A stretch of DNA of 64,000 bases, from assembly GCA_036873755.1 (NCBI GenBank), contig JAVTVY010017414.1, forward strand, positions 1 through 64,000, in the 5' to 3' direction. The notes below the pieces were generated by a model. It was not told the origin of the DNA and did no database searches. It saw only the letters and a list, made by a program, of their open reading frames with translations. Below are positions 41,766-54,968 of the stretch, in pieces. How positions within the stretch are numbered: the first letter of the stretch is position 1; the number at the start of each line of letters is the position of its first letter. Position numbers and translations under genes: made by a program. This DNA comes from Hanleya hanleyi. Lineage: Eukaryota; Mollusca; Polyplacophora; Lepidopleurida; Hanleyidae.

Positions 41766-43784
41766 TGATAGTTGGTCTGCTTTTAGGTCGTTAGTGCAGG
41801 CATTGTATATGATCAGTGAACATCTATAGAGAACAAATAAGAATTGTGTAATCTTTAATGGGTTCTGTTACCTTTCACACACAATAAAAGTTGACGATAA
41901 ATTCCCATAAATATGTATTATATTGAAGTACAAGATGAGTACCATTAGAAAAAAGTGCATCTCCAAGAAATGAAATATTTGGATTCACTTTTTTTATATA
42001 AATCAGTTTCTTATGAATGAGAGAATCTAAGAAATAAAATGGATTTGTATGGGATTTTAGTCTAGTCAAAAATGTGCACTCAACATGGTATGTTAGAAAA
42101 AAATTAACTTGGTGAACAGTCAATTTCTTTGCTTGTATCTTTACCACATGTATTACTGATAGAAATTAGTCACGAAAAATGGGCTCTTCGCCATGCCGAT
42201 TTCTGGCAATAGAGATGAGTGGCAAAACTGCATGTTATTAAATAGAAGGGAGAAAACCTCAAATTCAAAGTGCAATTAGTTTTGAGGGATATTTCAGTTC
42301 ATTATTCAGTCTCAATTTATATGAATGCCCAGTCTATAAATGTCAGTTTTGTGGGATATATATCGAGCGACTTTCGGTAAACGTATTATCGAAACCTCTT
42401 AAATCTAAACATTCATCACATACAAGGGGCTTTCTATACGGCACGTTTTATAATGTTCGAAGTTAGAAGACAAATGTTGAGATTTTTTTTCTATGTTCGA
42501 AATATTTAGAAGTGAATTTAGCTTTTTACGCTCGAAAAAATCTCATGTTGAAAAATTAAGAGTTTGAAAAATAGAAGAAATACGGTACATATATATCCAG
42601 ACATTATAATATGTGGTAGTACTAGCATTATTTAATAAAAATAACTGCTTTATTATTATACGAGTGACAGTTCATCCTATTCCCTTATATCCTTTCTCCT
42701 TCACTGTCGGTGTAAAGAAAATGCCCATGGTACGCACTGGAATGTTTAAGCATAAATCAGAACCACATCAGCGCTGTGTGGAAAAATACCTCCACTTTCA
42801 CGTGTTATCGTTGGTATAAATTACGATTATTATACTGATGGCATGGAGCTGGCAGACTGGAGTATTGATCCATGTATGAAATACCTCAGTGGTCTGACCG
42901 GCTATAGCTATTTGTTGGGGAATCTCCAGTTACTATATATAGATGTTACGCACAGTGTTGATGGTATAGGTGTATAGGGTGATACGATGACTAACCGCTC
43001 GGTGAGTCATCCACACATGGTTCTCCCGATCTATTTTTACATACAAGTGCTGGAAACTCAACAATACAGTATTACCTTGTACCTTGTACTTTGACCTACA
43101 CGTTTCAACATCTATACAAATGAAATACTGGGAACAGACTGAGAATAAAAAAGCTTTATACTTTTCTACTGGGGTTTAGCTTGAAATATATACTTATATG
43201 GCACTTGAATAAATATGTTGAAATTGTTTGCCAAAGTAATACTATTGATAGGGGTGGGGGATGGGGAGAAATTTAACATGACTGGTTCAATCATTAAATT
43301 TGATATCCTTAGATTTGATATCTCTGACCACAAATTATAAACAAAAATATGTTTTCCATTTAGCTGATTTTGGACCGTAATTATAAAGTGTGTGTTTGCG
43401 GTAATAAGACCTTCAACTTAAACGTGGGTCGGTGGGTAAGAAAGTAATTTTTGGACAGATGAAAATCTGTTCTATAGATTGATGAGGTCTGGTTGGTTGG
43501 TTGGCTGGCTGATAAGTGTCAACATTCAGTTTTCATGTTAAAGTTTTGTGACCACACTTTGTCTTTTGATGATGGAGGTTAATACGTTAATACTTTTGAA
43601 TTAATCATCAGAATGATCTGAAACTTGGCAGGCATGCTTAATATCAAGTAATATCATTTTTTTTTAATCAAAATTGCCAAAAGTCGGACTTTCTGCAGTT
43701 TTGTGTTCAGTTTTTCATGTTAAAGTTTTCGATTTTTTTCCTTTCCACAGCTTCTCGACCTCACTGTTTCTCTTCTGAACTAAT
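41766..43784. other. Gene-free stretch
   Basis: No recognised gene. AGAAGAAATACGGTA at ~42573 recurs near 58280 and, less exactly, 59162. Confidence 0.5.
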
Positions 43785-44110
43785 TAAACCCTGCCTGACC
43801 CCAGAATCCTAATATATTTCGGGTGCTTACATCATGCTATACTTATTGAACCCATCCACTAACCTTGGGAGCATAAGTCCCCCGGGGAATGAGCCCCACT
43901 CTCTATCTCCTAAACTAAGCCCCTCTCGACTACTGAACCATCATATATTTTGAGTGCTTTGTTATGCAACTCTTATTGAACCCATCCAGTAGCCTTGAGA
44001 GCATGTCCCCACCCCCAGGGACTGGGCCCCACCCTCTATCTCCTAAACTATAAGCCTCGCCCGACCCTAATATTTTCTGGAAGCTTACATTATGCCACTC
44101 ATTCCATTGC
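43785..44110. repeat. Tandem repeat, ~130-bp period, 2.5 units
   Basis: Units share TATTGAACCCATCCA, CTCTATCTCCTAAACTA and AGCATAAGTCCCC/AGCATGTCCCC. Confidence 0.7.
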
Positions 44111-45054
44111 TTCACCCCATACCCCATGCAGAACAGATGTGATGAAGAGATGTGATGTTCAAGGACTAATTCCGTTCACTTTCTGATTCACTTATCCATC
44201 TGTTCATTTTGTTCAATTGAACCCTTGTTTTTATTTAGGGTGGAATAAATGTATAAGATTTTTTTTTTAAATTTTGTGTTACTAAAAAGTTTTGGGTAGG
44301 GGACTTTTTGGTGGTTACGGTAATTTCCCTAATTATTCGTCCCATGCACCTGGTTGGGAGTTAACACACAGCCCGCTATGGAGGGCTTGTTGAGTTCGTA
44401 TATCAAATCAGATTCCTTGTACTCAATCAGCATTCCTTTAATTGATCAATATGGTTTTTTCATTTCATTTCAAATTTTATTTTCAGTCGGTTTTACAAAC
44501 ATTTAAAACATTAGCACTGAGACATACAGGGTTAAAACAATAAAACGAAATAAATAGATAAATTACAACAATCAATGAGCATAAACAGAATATTTTTCGA
44601 GAAAACCGAACTGCACGCAATGAATTTCTATTAGGTAAGGTTACCACATACAAACTCTTTTCTAAATATGGCCTCGATTGAGCATTAATGGTCATATACA
44701 GTTACAGCTATTTTAAAAATATAAATTTCAGATAGTAAATTACTGTAATATTTATTGTTTATTATGAACTAGAAGCACATGTTCACTCTTAGTAATATAA
44801 TATTGTTTGAACATGTATTCATGATCATTTACAATGTATACTTAACTGCTGCTATAAAAATATAAATCTTGAAATGGATATTATAATCTTTATTTTTAGC
44901 TCGCCATATACGAAGTAGGCGAGGTATTGGGAGAGAGAGGGGGAAAGTGTTGGTGTCGGTGTCGGTGTTGGTGTGCGGTTAGACTTTTATGTTTAGGCTG
45001 GACTTAGAAAGTTTTCTGGGTTAATCTTTTCTGTTTAGGCTGGACTTAGAATAA
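44111..45054. other. Gene-free stretch
   Basis: Contains a GGTGTC microsatellite at about 44950-44980 next to an inverted motif (GCTCGCC...GGCGAGG). No exon recognised. Confidence 0.5.
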
Positions 45055-46560
45055 TTTTGACTTCTTATTAGGCATGAGATGCAGTGTACATTGTATACAC
45101 AGTCATACATACCAAATCACATACAGTATATTCCTTTATGGTATTTACTAATAGTTTTTGACATTATTTTATTTAAGAAGTACAATATCAAAATAACTGG
45201 CGGGGGAATCCCGCAGTACCGAACCCCTGTTAGTTTTTAATTTCGTGTCGCCTTAAATGAAGGACGCCATTTCCTAAAATTTTATCAAATTCTCGTTTAC
45301 CCTGAAGCTTTTGTACAACCATATCTGTGTCCACACATTTAACTTACTATATTAATTAAAAGTGAGTTTGAATCAGTTTGTGAGCTCAGTCTTTACCCGT
45401 GCACATTATTATGGAGCATTACAGTATGATTGGACACAGTTGTCATTGCGTTCTTTTATTGGCATACAAATGTGAAGGTTTACCACAGTGCAAGTGTCCC
45501 ATTGCCTGTTGGAAATGATAGATTTAGTCCTACTATTGCACTGTTATTAGCTTTGTTTGTTCACATATCATCACACAAAGTTACACCAAGAACGTGCTCA
45601 AAATTGCACACCTATTATTCCTAACTACATGTATACATGAACATGTATTCATCAGATCTATGCAATGGGATGTGTAGGCTTACTTTTGGAAAAAATGTAA
45701 TCTTTATTGGTAGTTATATAATATAGTTCCTCCTTCAATCCAACCTCAATATCACTAAATATAGAAATCATATTTCTTAATAAATTTATTATTTTAAATG
45801 ATGTGCATTGTCAATGATGTGCAACCTTAAATGATGTGCCATCCTTAAGGGCTCGATCTTTTTGCGAAGCTGCATATATCTCTTATATGTGATACTAACC
45901 TATTAGGTAGGAGATGCAGTGTACATTGTAGGTTTATACTTGGTGTAAGAATTACCCACAAGACAGAGCCTACAATAGCCTGTCTGAGCTCAACAATGCG
46001 TCTAGACGTGACCCTTTTCAGCTGCACAAAAGCCTCAACAAAAGCCTCAACAATGCGTTCTTACACCGACCTGTTACATATACACAAACACGTCAAATCA
46101 ACTACAATATATTCCTTTATAGTAATTACGGTACTAATAGTTTAATGACATTATTTCATTTCAGAAGTACAATATTAAATATTAACCCCTGGTGGTTTGG
46201 AATTTTGTGTCGCCTTAATGAAGAACACCATTTCCTTCAATTTTGGTATCGAATCCCATTCCTCATCATGATTTAACCTCAAGCTTTTGCACGAACCATA
46301 TTTGTCCAGGCATTTCACACCCACATCTCAGACCAAATTTCAATTGTACATGTATTCATAATGACATGTATAAGCTTACTTTTGGAAAAAAAAGGTAATC
46401 TTTATTTCAAGTTTTATAATATAGTTCATGTTTCAATCCAACTTCAGCATCACTGACGAAGAAGTCAAATTTTTATTGCAATATGTATTGTCATTGCCAG
46501 TGATGTGCAACCTGAAGGGCTCGATCTTTATGTGAAGCTGCATGTTATTGAATACCCAAA
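45055..46560 (+). repeat. Dispersed repeat R2, at least two copies
   Basis: Copies at about 45055-45330 and 45900-46320, each with the GATGCAGTGTACATTGTA start, TTTATTTAAGAAGTACAAT or TTTCAGAAGTACAAT and TTGTGTCGCCTTAA. The first keeps the GGCGGGGGAATCCCGC palindrome. Fragments continue to ~46560. Confidence 0.65.
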
Positions 46561-47449
46561 AGGCGAGCTGCCGGATTACACATAACCCTTGTTTCAACTG
46601 AAGTAGAAGCACGTATATGTTCAGACACTGTTAGTTATAGATGTTCAGCTCCTACATTTATATTTTTATATAATGGTTTCCATTTTCACTACAGTTCTGA
46701 CAAATGTTTTTCATGCACCAAAGACACCAATATCAGGCCTCCCAGAGTGGCATAAAATCATAAAAATCTTAAAATTTTGCCAAAAATGAGTAAGCAGCAT
46801 AAATTTGTTTTTTAAATCATAAATTTTTGTGGGAAAAAAATTGGTCAGTTGACGAACTGCACTTAAAATTACCGAAATCTGGTATTGGGCATCCCCACGA
46901 GTTCCAAGTATGTACATATAATGTTGTACAATACCTGGTTTGTTCTACATGACATTGTTTACATTTTTTAATTGCTAACTCAGACTGAGTTGTCTCCAGT
47001 ATTCATAATTTGCTGCCATACCTACAATCTATATTAACTTTGACTCTACTTTTATGAGAAATCATAAAAAATCATGAAAAATAGATAACAAAAGCATGAA
47101 AAAGCATAAAATTTCCTTGAAAATCGCATAAAATCATAAAAAAAACTTCTAAAAAATTGGCATAAAATCATAATTACAATTTCTGAAACGGGCTGGGAGA
47201 CCCGCAATATAGAGATTTCAAATCAGTTAAAATCTTCAGAGCTGGCCTGTTTTAATTACTGCAAAAACTTTGACAGCTCACATACTCAGGATTTGCATTT
47301 TGATGGGGCAGATTGTATCTGATATCAGGCCCGGAACATTCAATGCCTGGATACCCCCCCACCTTCATACACAAGTCAAATTCTCTGTTACCACAGTGCT
47401 TCGAATTAGTGTTGACATATCGACCCACCAGCAGAGCTTTGTTCAAAAG
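46561..47449. other. Gene-free stretch
   Basis: Dominated by CATAAAATCATAAAA-type low-complexity sequence at 46750-46830 and 47040-47175. Confidence 0.5.
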
Positions 47450-48250
47450 TTTTTATAAATAGACACAAAACGTCATTGACCTCAAATCAATTTGAATTTT
47501 GAAATGGGCCGAATGGGTGGGCAACTTATTGGCTGTCCTTTGTAGCCTATCTAGTCGCACCTACCGCCATATTAGAAGAAGCGACGTAACTGCTGAGAGA
47601 ATACGTCACACAACACATAGTCGTCGTGTAGGTTCTGATTGGCTCATCTCTGGATTGTAGATGAAATCTACACCTCCGGTTTTGAATACTTAAGTGGCGA
47701 GATCAATCAAGGCTAATTCGAACTGTAAATGGAGAAGAAGACGGGAAGATGGGATACCCCGTCTTCATTTTATCAAGCCAATTTCTACGTTCCCACTTCG
47801 AACTTCCCTTGATATATCCGGGCCCCTTCGATTTTCAAAGAACTTATAAATAGACACAAGTGAGTGGGTGAGTAGGATTTAACGTCGTTTTCAACAAACC
47901 TACATGTGCCAGAACACGAGCGTGTCCACAGTTTCTCTTATCCTGGACACTAATCAGCCCAGACGTCACAGACCTCGAAAACATTTGAATTTCGAAACAT
48001 GTCGTAGAAGAGCATTATTGATTGGCTGACCTATATAGTGGGCTAATACAAACACCAGATTAGGAATGACGCCGCTACTTCAGGATGATATCACTCCACT
48101 CACAATCTCTGTGTAGGTTCTGATTGGTTCGTCGAACGTTCGTAGTTGGAATTTACACCTCGGATTTTGAACACTGAAGGGGGTCAGATAGATCAAGCCA
48201 GGTTCGAAGTGGGAACGTAGAAATTGGCTGGATAAAATGACGATGGAATG
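47450..48250. repeat. Dispersed repeat R3, two copies with a nested SINE-like piece
   Basis: Copies share TTATAAATAGACACAA, GTGTAGGTTCTGATTGG and, in opposite orientation, CGTTCCCACTTCGAAC / GTTCGAAGTGGGAACG. Between them (47862-47960) is a SINE-like piece GTGAGTAGGATTTAACGTCG. A further copy is at 56600-56850 and 57292-57350. Confidence 0.6.
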
Positions 48251-48445
48251 GTATCCAAAATTGGTGGGTGTAAACACATTCATTTGTGCTGTTCAACAGT
48301 ATGGAGGCTAGAAAGTTAGTGCATTATTTAACCGTTATTATCCTGATCTTCCCTCGCGCTCGAACGCCCTGCCCCGAAGCCTCGATCACCTCAGTAACTG
48401 ACCATCCAAGTTTCTCATGTTTGTTAACTTTGTGAGAGCTGTTAA

Positions 48446-48921
48446 AGATGAAATGCAAAGGTTTTTAGATTCTCATTTTAATATTTTATATTGGTTGAGT
48501 AATGATAAAAATATCGGGAAATCTACTTCGCTTAGTTTGAGTTGAAGTATTTTGTCTTCTGGAAGCTTTTAAAGAGTTAGTACGGTACCCCAAGCCCAGC
48601 TCAAGCCTGATTTGCAAACCATCATCGCTTATCTTTCCTTGATTATGACGTCACGTCAGACCAGCCTCCTGAAGACGGAATGTTACAGGTATTGACGTCC
48701 AGCGAGGTGGTCTGATGTCACGTCACTGTCAAGCAAGGGCAGATAAGCGACGCGGATTTCATTTCTAAAATCGGCCGGACCTGAGATACCAACTTTTCAA
48801 AAGCTATCAGGAGACAAAATACTTCAAATAAAACCAAGTACTAGATAGGCTAATATTTCCATCATTAACTAGCCCACGAAAAATATAAAAAGGAAAATAC
48901 AAAAACTTTTGCATTTCACCT
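48446..48921. mobile_element. Foldback MITE with TTAA duplication, copy 1
   Basis: Ends AGATGAAATGCAAA...TTTGCATTTCACCT flanked by TTAA at 48442-48445 and 48922-48925. Long inverted arms (GAAGTATTTTGTCT, ATCGCTTATCT, TGACGTCACG). TTAA is the signature of piggyBac-type insertion. Confidence 0.7.
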
Positions 48922-48925
48922 TTAA

Positions 48926-49869
48926 GCACTCCCCTAGATTTTGTATTGCTAGAGTGATCACTGAATTGTGAGAGTGATTTTCCAGGAGGAGAGGGATTAA
49001 TAACTCTCTCAAGGGAAAGATTAGGTGAGTGTTGACAGAGAGGGAGACTCTCCTTACAAACGAGAGATTGTTATCCCCACTCTCCCTTCCATACTATCAT
49101 CAATGCTGAAAGAGCACGAAATTCAGGCCCTCAAGTGAATCGTATATTTCCTATAATTGCTATATATTGTAGACTTTCCTATATTTTCCTATATGTAGGC
49201 CAAAACCTATATTTTGACTTTTTCTCATGAAAACATCCACAATGCTCTGAAATGAGTCAAATTGGCATTAGGGAACACAATAATTTCAGAGAATACTTCA
49301 CCTATATTTTCACAAATTTCATCATATTTTCTTCTATATTTCTACTGTGAGCCACTTGAAGGCCTGTGAAATTTCTAATCCAAATTCTCATGATGATAAT
49401 ACAATTTATTCCAAAGTATACAGAAGTCATATTCAACGAGTGTAGTACATTTTCTTTTGCTTATAAAAAAGGCTCTAATATTGATTTGTCTTTTTTGTAT
49501 TTTCCAGATCCCTGAATTGCTTGTACTGTCTATGTAGTATATAAAAGGTCCTCCCAGTACATATCAGCATTTGCATATTAAAACTGCATATGATCAGGTG
49601 AATATATTCATGTTGTTTTTTTTTCTTTAAATTTTCATATCTCTATCAGATTTCTAGATAACTTTTTCAAAGCTTTCAGTCCTGCAAAGGATATCGTGAT
49701 GTCCGGTGCGGTCAAGTTTTAATCTCAGCTGAGCTATGAATAAATGCATTTATTACTGATTACATGATGGCAAAATTTTATTCACATATTTCATGCTTTA
49801 CTGGTGCCTCATTCTGCCTGCTTGGGTTATTAATCTCTGATGTGATGAATTTATTATCAGTTTATTAAA
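48926..49869. other. Gene-free stretch
   Basis: AT-rich; no recognised feature. Confidence 0.5.
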
Positions 49870-50165
49870 GGGGATTCCCACATTAAGAGTTACCATGGTT
49901 CCCGGGTATTTCACCCCATGAGGCTCCCGGGGTTCACCTGGGATGTTGTTGTGCACACCCCAGGTCATCGTCAGGATAGGCTTCAGCTCCCCAGACAGCT
50001 GTCTTAAGGGGTGTTCTCGGGTGTGAAAAGGAATAGGACCCCACCGTGACCTGTGGGCTTCCCTTGTGTAGAAAAGAATAGGACCTTTACTGTGGGGTTC
50101 CCGAGGTGTGAAAAAAGGAATAGGGCCCAACGTCATGATATGCCTGTTGGAAGCGACGTAAAATC
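49870..50165. repeat. Dispersed repeat R4
   Basis: Shares CACCCCAGGTCAT, GTGTGAAAAGGAATAGGACC (tandem, degenerate) and a gastropod-SINE-like end with 57830-58060. Confidence 0.6.
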
Positions 50166-50245
50166 ATATTGACACACTCACTCCTGGGTACTTCAACAAC
50201 ACCGCACATGTATCACACCTACAGAATGTGACGTTCATAGCTTCA

Positions 50246-52640
50246 CTACATTGATGATTGATACTGGTATCTCCAGTACATTGATGATTGATACTGGTAT
50301 CTCCAGTACATTGATGATTGATACTGGTATCTCCAGTACATTGATGATTGATACTGGTATCTCCAGTACATTGATGATTGATACTGGTATCTCCAGTACA
50401 TTGATGATTGATACTGGTATCTCCAGTACATTGATGATTGATAATGTATGTACATTGATGATTGATACTGGTATCTCCAGTACATTGATGATTGATACTG
50501 GTATCTCCAGTACATTGATGATTGATACTGGTATCTCCAGTACATTGATGATTGATACTGGTATCTCCAGTACATTGATGATTGATATATACCATTACCT
50601 CCAGTATATTGATGATTGATACTGCCTTTTACTGGTACCTCAAGTACATTGATGATTGGCATCATTACTCCCAGTACATTGAGGATTGATATTGGTACTT
50701 CCAGTACATTGATCATTGATACTGGTATCTCCAGTACATTGATGATTGGTACCGGTACCTCTACAGTACATTAATGATTGATACCTGTACCTCCATGATT
50801 GATCCTGGTTTCTCCAGTACATGATGATCGATACTGGTACCTCCAGTACATTAATGATTGCTACCGGTACTGGCAGTACATTGATGATTGATACTGTTAC
50901 CTCCAGTACGTTGATGATTGATACTGGTACCTCAGTACATTGATGATTGCTACTGGCATCTCCAGTAAATTGATGATTGATAACTGTTATCTCCAGTACA
51001 TTGATGATTGATACTGGTACCTCAGTACATTGATGCTTGATACTGGTACCTCAGTACATTGATGCTTGATACTGGTACCTCCAATACATTGATACTTGAT
51101 ATTGGTACCTCTAGTACATTGATGATTGATACTGGTACCTCAGTACATTGATGATTGATACTGGTATCTCCAGTACATTGATGATTCATACCATCACATT
51201 CAGTACATTGTAGAGTGATATTGCTACCTGCTGTGCATTTGATGGAGTCTGATAAACTCAGTACATTGTGATTGATATTGGTACCTCCAGTACATTGATT
51301 GTTGATACTGGTACCTCCAGTACATTGATGATTGATACTGGTACCTCCAGCACATTGATGATTGATATCGGTACCTCCAGTACATTGATGATTGACACCG
51401 GTACCTCCAGTACATTGATGATTGATACCATTACCTCCAGTACATTGATGATTGATACCAGTATCCCCACTACATTGATGATTGATACTGGTACATCCAC
51501 TACTTTGAAGATTGATACTGGTACCTCCAGTACATTTATGATTGATACCATTACCTCCAGTACATTGAAGATTGATACTGGTACCTCCAGTACATTGATG
51601 ATTCATACCATCACATTCAGAACATTGTAGAGTGATATTGGTACCTCCTGTACATTTGATGGAGTCTGATAAACTCAGTACATTGTGATTGATATTGGTA
51701 CCTCCAGTACATTGATGATTGATACTGGTACCTCCAGCACATTGATGATTGATATCGGTACCCCCAGTACATTGATGATTGACACCGGTACCTCCAGTAC
51801 ATTGATGATTGATACTGGTACCTCCAGTACATTGATGTTTGATTGCCCCCCAGTGCATTGAGGATTGATACTGGTACCTCCAGTACATTGATGATTGATA
51901 CTGGTACCTCCAGTACATTGATGATTGCCCCCAGTGCATTGATGATTGATACTGGTACCTCCAGTACATTGATGATTGATACTGGTACCTCCAGTACATT
52001 GATGTTTGATACTGGTATCTCCGGTACATTGATGATTGATAATGGTACCTCCAGTACATCGATGATTGATACTGGTACCTCCAGTATATTGATGATTGAT
52101 TGCCCTCCAGTACATTGATGATTGATACCATTACCTCCAGTACATTGATGATTGATACTGGTACCTCCAGTACATTGATGTTTGATTGCCCCCAGTGCAT
52201 TGATGATTGATACTGGTACCTCCAGTACATTGATGATTGATACTGGTACCTCCAGTACATTGATGATTGATACTGGTATCTCTGGTACATTGATGATTGA
52301 TAATGGTACCTCCAGTACATCGATGATTGATACTGGTACCTCCAGTATATTGATGATTGATAATGATACCTTCAGTACATTGATGATTGATACTGGTACC
52401 TCCAGTACATTGATGATTGATAATGGTACCTCCAGTACATCGATGATTGATACTGGTACCTCCAGTACATTAATGATTGATACCTGTACCACAAGTATAT
52501 TGATGATTGATACTTGTACCTCCAGTACACTGATGATTGATACTGGTACCTCCAGTACATTAATGATTGCTACTGGTACCTCCAGTACATTGATGATTGA
52601 TACCGGTACCTCAAGTACATTGATGATTGATTGCCTCCTG
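50246..52640. repeat. 30-bp minisatellite, about 80 units
   Basis: Unit consensus TTGATGATTGATACTGGTA + CCTCCAGTACA, with TCTCC variants on the left (50250-50580, almost uniform) and GGTACC variants elsewhere. Larger blocks are duplicated within the array: 51184-51290 resembles 51602-51705, and 51843-52118 resembles 52182-52460. Because 30 is divisible by three, several frames on both strands stay open for hundreds of codons; I do not call these genes. Confidence 0.95.
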
Positions 52641-54471
52641 GCATATTTGAAAGTCTGAATCGAAATTTACTTCACCTCTTCCTCATGTGTGATCACATTA
52701 CATCTGGTCCAATGTGTGGGCATATTTTGAAGCCCTGTGGGCTCTTGTTATATGTAGTTCAACTTTCTATTGTACACTGAATATAATTTTGGCAGGATCG
52801 TTCCCCCATCCTGTATAAAGACATGAACACGATCGTTTTGATTTAGAGGAAGTGAAGCGTGACGTGATAGACAGATATATGTGTTTTCACCTTAGTGTTG
52901 AGAGTCCTGACCATTTTTCGCTCCACTGAGCACGAGATCAATGCAAGATAGAAAAACAGAACAATTAGTATTTGAAACCATTTCCGGTATAATTGTTTAT
53001 CACAGAGCAGTTCGTGTCTACCCTGGGCAAGGAATATTGTGCATTTTGAATAATAAATTGCTTTCGAATCAAAGTACCAGTTTGCACTATTTTTTTTTAA
53101 GAGCACTAAGAGCATGTATTATGTATGCAAGAAAATGATTATCTTTTCATCCCCCCACACCCCCATATGCGATTTTTGACCTGGAGTACAGAGGGGAAAA
53201 AATCATGACATTAATAGTCCCCTTTACTTAACAAAAAAAGTCTTATTTTTAGATAGATCTTTTTGACAAGTGAAGTCAAATTATTAGGAAATATCTTGTT
53301 CTACATAATTGCTGTTTGAGTTTAATAATATTATTTTGGTGGAGAATTAAAGTATGGAAGAAAAAACCCACACCTATTATGTGATTATTATGTGTGCCGA
53401 AAGTAATATTTCTTGGTTTCATAATCAGTTTAAGGGGGTGAATTTTGTTCAACTACCTTTTTTTCATAGAATCATAGGTGATCTGATTACTAAATAGGCA
53501 ATATAGTTGGTGGCCAGTTTCATGCTCCCTAAATCTTGCTGAATGTGAATATGACACCTCTTTGAATAAACAATGTAAATTAGAGAATATAATTACGGAA
53601 ACAAAGCATCTCGGCACTGCCAGCAGAAGTCAATAAAGAATAAACACACACTCACGAAAGATGGTCCTAAAACTTGTATGAACTCACTGCTACAACAAAG
53701 ATTATGTCAGAGAAGAAAATCCCATTGGAAAGTATTTTTAAAAGATTTTTTTTATCATTTACTATCTCAACATAATTGTCCAAGGCAATGATAATTCGTG
53801 TCGGCCAATATGATTGGCAGTCCAAAGCTCTGTGGAGTTATCCAAGACCGACCTGTGTGTCACACCCCTATCACCAACCTGTTTAAGTTTGAAAAGTTTA
53901 TACATCTAAACCAGTTTGTGCAGTCAGTGAGGGAAATGCCCTGGATTCTTTCTATTCAATCCCCAACTGCCTATTGTGGTTCATTCATTCACAGCCTGTT
54001 CTGATTGTGCCTGGTCCTAAAAAAAGCTGCGTAATTAATTGCTAATTGACAAATATCTGTGATTTTATACACATGTCGGGTAGGCTCAGATCACACAAAT
54101 TTCTAGACGAAGACAATTACTGATCAAGTAAAAATAATATTTAATAATACTTCCCAAACAATTTTCTTACCTAGCATAGTCTTTGTTGTAACACACACTA
54201 TACAGAATTTTTTAAACTGCTTTCAATATTGTCTGTTTAATATTTATGTACCTCTGCTGGTAGTCCTGGCAGAACAATTGTGTTTGTGGATTTTGATTTA
54301 TGGAGATACGTCTGCATGTCAAACATGTTATGGTGGGATTCTCCGTTGCACAGGGTTAATTTTGATGTGTGACATTACTATATTCATACAGAAGACATCA
54401 AAGAAGAGACTCTTTCCTATTACACAACTTTCAAAACATTGCCACCCACTTAATTTATAGATAAATTGAAA
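52641..54471. other. Gene-free stretch
   Basis: AT-rich intergenic DNA. No exon or transposon recognised. Confidence 0.5.
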
Positions 54472-54743
54472 CTACATAAATTGGGTTGACTCTCCTTTCA
54501 TCCTATTTCTTAACCGTGTTTTTCTCTGCAATGATTTTTCCATTATAAAGTTTACATAGTACATGCGATACAGTTGTCCGATTATGGCTGAAAGGAGAAT
54601 TGCTGAGACAGCAGATTTTATTAACTCAACCAGTTCTTGTTTACTTTGTCCATCACCTGTTGGGGATTCCCGGAATACGAGGGCAGATATTTTGTTTGTT
54701 TCAGGCTTTAGTCTTTGCTTTTCTCCACAACTTAGCTGGCAGA

Positions 54744-54968
54744 ATGGCAAGGCCTGGCTCTCGATGTCCTACAAGCAGCCTCTCCATGATAGCAGGATGT
54801 GTGTCCAGTTCGACGACTTGTGTTAGCGGAGAAGACGATGCATCTGACCTTGGCGACCTCCGTGGTGACCATGTGACTTCATTCCGTCGCGCGTACAGTG
54901 ATTCGGCGGATGACAGTAGCCTAGACAAACAGGTGAAATTGTTTACCTCCAGGCTGCATTCCCAGTAT
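54744..54968 (+). CDS. MSH5: Probable MSH5 first coding exon
   Basis: ATG 54744 opens 75 codons: a Ser/Asp-rich, probably disordered N-terminus (SGEDDASDLGDLRGD, YSDSADDSSLDKQVKLF) ending HSQY at a GTATGT donor (54969). Phase 0 at this donor matches phase 0 at the acceptor of the next exon, which is recognisable MSH5. An alternative donor four bases upstream would break the frame. MSH5 N-termini are acidic and poorly conserved, so the link rests on position, strand and phase. A minus-strand frame (54472-54750) slightly overlaps its start. Confidence 0.45.

Noticed and set aside
50246..52640. Long ORFs (up to 432 codons) on both strands; superficially CRISPR-like regular units
   Set aside because: Units are contiguous with no unique spacers, and open frames follow from a 30-bp unit lacking stops. 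Minisatellite.
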